In this document: positions 59,578-64,000 of the stretch, one piece after another
Layout of the letters: each line of letters begins with the position of its first letter
How positions within the stretch are numbered: position 1 is the stretch's first letter
DNA from: Reyranella sp. CPCC 100927
GTDB lineage: Bacteria; Pseudomonadota; Alphaproteobacteria; Reyranellales; Reyranellaceae
Direction of reading: 5' to 3'
NCBI RefSeq assembly: GCF_007859315.1
Contig: NZ_VOHA01000018.1
Location: forward strand, 62,001-126,000
Length of the DNA: 64,000 nt
Made by a program: the position numbers and the translations under genes
Notes under the pieces: generated by a model
What the model saw: only the letters and a program-made list of their open reading frames with translations
Databases searched by the model: none
Told to the model about the DNA's origin: nothing

Positions 59578-60717
59578 CTAACCCGTCAACAATCGGCGCG
59601 AGATCACCACGCGCATGATTTCGTTGGTGCCTTCCAGGATCTGGTGCACGCGCAGATCGCGCAGGTAGCGCTCGATCGGGAAGTCCTTGAGATAGCCGTA
59701 GCCGCCGTGCAGCTGCAACGCGTCGTTGACGATGCGAAAGCCGGCGTCGGTGGCGAAACGCTTGGCCATGGCGCTGGCCTGCGTCGCCTCCGGCGACTTG
59801 GCATCCAGCAGCGCGGCCGCCTTGTGGATCAGCAGCCGGCCCGCCTCCAGCTCGGTCGCCATGTCGGCCAGCTTGAACTGCGTGGTCTGGAAATCGGCCA
59901 GCGGCTTGCCGAACTGCTTGCGTTCGATGACATAGCGCGACGCCGCTTCCAGGCTGGCCCGCGCACCGCCCAGCGAGCAGGCGCCGATATTGATGCGCCC
60001 GCCGTCGAGCCCCATCATGGCGATCTTGAAGCCATGCCCTTCCGGCCCCAGCCGGTTGGCAACCGGTACGCGGCAATTCTCGAAGATCACCGCCGCGGTG
60101 GGCTGGCTGTTCCAGCCGAGCTTGTCCTCCTGCTTGCCGAACGACAGGCCCGGCGTGCCGCGCTCGACGACCAGGGCCGAGATGCCGCCGGCGCCATCGC
60201 CGCCCGTGCGGACCATGGCGACGTAGATGTCGCTGCGACCGCCGCCGGAGATGAACGCCTTGGTGCCATTCAGCACGTAATGGTCGCCGTCCAGCACGGC
60301 GCGCGTGCGCAAGGAAGCGGCGTCGGAGCCGGCGCTGGGCTCGGTCAGGCAGTAGCTGGCGAAATGCTCCATCGTACACAGCTTGGGCAGGAAACGATGG
60401 CGCTGCGCCTCGTCGCCGAAGGCGTCGATCATCCATGCGGCCATGTTGTGGATCGAGATGTAGGCCGCCGTGCTGGGGCAGGCTGCCGACAGCTCTTCCA
60501 TGATCAGGGCCGCATCCAGGCGCGTGAGACCACTGCCGCCGACATCGTCCTTCACGTAGATGCCGCCGAAGCCGAGCTGGGCCGCGGCCCGCAGCGTCTC
60601 TTCGGGGAAAATCTTCTCGGCATCCCAGCGCGCCGCGTGCGGCGCCATTTCCGCGCTCGCGAAAGTGCGTGCGGTTTCCTGGAAAGCGCGCTGGTCGTCG
60701 GAGAGTGTGAAATCCAT
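59578..60717 (-). CDS. Isobutyryl-CoA dehydrogenase-type acyl-CoA dehydrogenase
   Basis: A 379-residue acyl-CoA dehydrogenase. Landmarks are [55 protein letters not shown], and the C-terminal catalytic Glu region [19 protein letters not shown]. The short-branched subfamily and the adjacent valine-pathway genes point to isobutyryl-CoA oxidation. Start follows GGCGGGA. First gene of the cluster. Confidence 0.9.
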   Translation of the reverse strand: MDFTLSDDQRAFQETARTFASAEMAPHAARWDAEKIFPEETLRAAAQLGFGGIYVKDDVGGSGLTRLDAALIMEELSAACPSTAAYISIHNMAAWMIDAFGDEAQRHRFLPKLCTMEHFASYCLTEPSAGSDAASLRTRAVLDGDHYVLNGTKAFISGGGRSDIYVAMVRTGGDGAGGISALVVERGTPGLSFGKQEDKLGWNSQPTAAVIFENCRVPVANRLGPEGHGFKIAMMGLDGGRINIGACSLGGARASLEAASRYVIERKQFGKPLADFQTTQFKLADMATELEAGRLLIHKAAALLDAKSPEATQASAMAKRFATDAGFRIVNDALQLHGGYGYLKDFPIERYLRDLRVHQILEGTNEIMRVVISRRLLTG

Positions 60718-60766
60718 GCGTGTCCCGCCTTGTCGCGCGCGGAGAATAGAAGCGTACTGCCCGCTG

Positions 60767-62381
<1,615 letters not shown>

Positions 62382-62421
62382 GGTTGCACTGGCCCGCCGG
62401 CCGGGGATTACCTTCGGGCCG

Positions 62422-62919
62422 ATGACACGCACCATCCCGTCCGCCCGTGCCTTGCTGATCGATCAACAGGACCGCGTGCTGCTGATGCAGCTTGCCGCGG
62501 GCCATGTCGTCCTGCCCGACCGTGCAAGCGTGCCGCGCACGTTCTGGGTGACGCCGGGCGGTTCGCTCGACGACGGCGAATCGTTCGAGGCGGCGCTGCT
62601 GCGCGAGATCTGGGAAGAGACCGGCCGTCGGCTGACGCACGCCGGCCAGTGGGTCTGGACCGGCGAGAAGGAGATCGTGCGCGACGGCCACCGTGTGTTG
62701 ACGCTCGCCCGTGTCTACGCCCAGCGCATCGCCACGTTCGATCCGGCGCCGCAAGGCTTGACGGCAGAAGAGCAGGCCGGCATCCGCGGTTTCCGCTGGT
62801 GGTCGGCCAGCGAGATCGCGGCCTCCGGCGACCGCTTCGTGCCGCGCCACCTGGCGCGGCTGCTCAACGACCTGCTCGCCGCGCCCTGGCCCGCCGATCC
62901 CATCGGGATCGAGGTCTAG
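62422..62919 (+). CDS. Nudix hydrolase
   Basis: A 165-residue Nudix protein. The box reads GGSLDDGESFEAALLREIWE then ETG (G-x5-E-x7-REUxEExGU), with the catalytic Glu residues at the standard spacing. Substrate (nucleoside diphosphate linked to something) unknown. The gene's TAG stop (62917-62919) falls in the CTAG end of a repeat element. The start at 62422 gives the usual short N-terminal strand. Confidence 0.9.
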   Translation: MTRTIPSARALLIDQQDRVLLMQLAAGHVVLPDRASVPRTFWVTPGGSLDDGESFEAALLREIWEETGRRLTHAGQWVWTGEKEIVRDGHRVLTLARVYAQRIATFDPAPQGLTAEEQAGIRGFRWWSASEIAASGDRFVPRHLARLLNDLLAAPWPADPIGIEV

Positions 62920-63071
62920 TACCCGCTATCGCTCGAGTGTGACTCGGGACTGTCATCCCGAGCGCAGCGAGGGATCTTTCGATGCAAGCGCAACCGTGCG
63001 TCACTTGCAGAAGATCCCTCGCTACGCTCGGGATGACAGCTGTATCAGTGACGAGTGATTCCGGGTACTAG
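62916..63071. repeat. CTAG-bounded MITE-like repeat, family A copy 3
   Basis: A 156-base element with perfect 10-base terminal inverted repeats, CTAGTACCCG (62916-62925) and CGGGTACTAG (63062-63071). Inside are the conserved GCTATCGCTCGAGTGTGACT and the TCATCCCGAGCGCAGCGAGG inverted pair. Its ends contain the stop codons of two convergent genes. Confidence 0.9.
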
Positions 63072-64000
63072 CCCTCCGCCGGGAGCGCGCCACTGGAGTG
63101 GCGCGCTCCCGGCAAATGCGGCCCGCCGCCCTGCATAAAGCTTTCGAGCGCGCGATCGTGCCAGGGTGTCGGGTTGCCGGCGGCGTGGAACCCGACATGG
63201 CCGCCGCCGTCGGCCAGCAGCGGCACCAGTGCCTTGTTCGAAACCCAATCGAAGCCGCGGTAGATCGCTATGGGAATCCACGGATCATCGGCCGCCGCGA
63301 TCACCAGGGTCGGCGTGCGGATCGCCGGCATGAAGCGCACGGCCTTGTTCTTGTCGTAGTAATCCTCGGCGCCAGAAAATCCGTGTCGCGGCGCGATGAA
63401 GCGATCGTCGTATTCCCAGACGTTGCCCGCGGACATGATCGCGGCGCGCTCGGCCGCCGTCAGGCGCGCGCCCGGCGCCGTCGCTTCGCGCTTCATGGCG
63501 GCGATGATGTAGCGGTGATAGAGCCAGTTGCGCGGCCGCATCATGTACTGACAGGTCGCCGACAGGTCGATCGGCGCCGAGACCGCAGCAGCAGCCTGCA
63601 GCGGCGCGGCGGCGCCCTCCTCGCCGAGATACTTCAGCAGCATGTTGCCGCCCAGCGAGTAGCCCACCGCGACCAGCCCGCGCCCGACAAGATCGGACGG
63701 CAGCAACCGAAGGACGGCACGGAAGTCCTGGGTCCGGCCGGCGTAGTAGATGTCGCCGCACAACGGGCGCGACGGTCCGGCGGCGCGCAGGTTGAGCCGC
63801 AGCACGGGATGCCCCAGGGCCAGGAAGTGCCGCGCCGTGTTGCGCACGTAGACGCTGTCGGCGCTGCCGGTCAGCCCATGGATCAGGATCAGCGCCGGAC
63901 CGCCGCCGTCATGCGACGGCCGCTCCAGGGTCGCGAGCAATGTATCGCCGCTGCCGTCGTCCATCGGCAACCGCAGCGGCGCGCACGACGCCGCACCGGT
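63068..64000 (-). CDS. YheT-like alpha/beta hydrolase (N-terminus beyond the window)
   Basis: At least 310 residues of a YheT/Eht1-like hydrolase. The nucleophile elbow is GYSLGGNMLLKYLGEEG (Ser), the acid lies in AADDPWIP, and the His in GGGHVGFH. The frame stays open to the right edge (upstream residues include SCAPLRLPMDDGSGDTLL), so the true start is outside. The last 15 residues (LPGARHSSGALPAEG) are encoded by a hairpin repeat, and the stop lies in the repeat end at 63068-63070. Confidence 0.85.
   Translation of the reverse strand, partial: TGAASCAPLRLPMDDGSGDTLLATLERPSHDGGGPALILIHGLTGSADSVYVRNTARHFLALGHPVLRLNLRAAGPSRPLCGDIYYAGRTQDFRAVLRLLPSDLVGRGLVAVGYSLGGNMLLKYLGEEGAAAPLQAAAAVSAPIDLSATCQYMMRPRNWLYHRYIIAAMKREATAPGARLTAAERAAIMSAGNVWEYDDRFIAPRHGFSGAEDYYDKNKAVRFMPAIRTPTLVIAAADDPWIPIAIYRGFDWVSNKALVPLLADGGGHVGFHAAGNPTPWHDRALESFMQGGGPHLPGARHSSGALPAEG
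63081..63110. repeat. Perfect 14-base-stem hairpin in a gene 3' end
   Basis: GGGAGCGCGCCACT (63081-63094) and AGTGGCGCGCTCCC (63097-63110) are exact complements with a 2-base loop. They encode the last residues of the YheT-like hydrolase. Confidence 0.8.

Overview
The window is GC-rich, densely coded DNA with strong codon bias on both strands. Gene content points to an alphaproteobacterium of the Rhodospirillales/Hyphomicrobiales kind: an ErpA-type A-type carrier, magnesium-type HemB, SapC, ExoD, a ydcSTUV-patD-like polyamine-derivative operon, many acyl-CoA and short-chain dehydrogenases, four TetR regulators beside the genes they probably control plus a fifth convergent with mmsB, and several families of small palindromic intergenic repeats. 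I favour a Reyranella- or Bradyrhizobium-like relative, but that is inference and no rRNA or tRNA gene is present to test it. I see no CRISPR array, prophage block, transposase or replication origin.

Layout. 1-9.1 kb holds accessory and poorly characterised genes: a cut-off serine hydrolase, a PcfJ-like protein, a small membrane protein with a CHAP/NlpC-like protein, an alkylsulfatase-like metallo-beta-lactamase, a TetR/O-methyltransferase pair, an HExxH protein, an OmpA-family protein and a HEAT-like protein. 9.2-16.9 kb is a complete ydcS-T-U-V-patD-type operon with a divergent LysR regulator and a kinase-fold gene. 16.9-25.7 kb has an acetolactate-synthase-like enzyme, a protein with a polymorphic-toxin-like C-terminus, a PQQ-type sugar dehydrogenase with its cytochrome c, a short-chain dehydrogenase, AraC and a transglutaminase. 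25.9-34.8 kb contains an MFS/TetR pair with clear operators, a quinone oxidoreductase, a cardiolipin synthase/EEP phosphatase/ExoD cluster, and an alpha/beta hydrolase-SnoaL-TetR group. 35-41 kb has an OPRT-like enzyme, an SsuABC-like importer, an acyl-CoA dehydrogenase and an HxlR/GST pair.

41-50 kb is the most interesting stretch. A D-glutamate cyclase is translationally coupled to a CHASE2-adenylate/guanylate cyclase. Beyond a divergent DMT transporter lie a TPR plus outer-membrane-barrel (Slam/DUF560-like) gene and a 941-residue FecR-domain protein whose C-terminus looks like a TbpB-type barrel. I read this as a candidate type XI-like export pair linked to a cyclic-nucleotide sensor. 50-64 kb is mostly metabolism: SapC, ErpA, an FAD oxidoreductase, exonuclease III, a gamma carbonic anhydrase, two dehydrogenases, a valine-degradation cluster (mmsB, HIBYL-CoA hydrolase, isobutyryl-CoA dehydrogenase), HemB, a Nudix hydrolase and a YheT-like hydrolase cut by the right edge.

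A recurring theme is small inverted repeats that sit exactly at gene ends. A CTAG-bounded family supplies stop codons, one repeat appears to supply the start region of a cytochrome c gene, and others seem to supply C-terminal tails.
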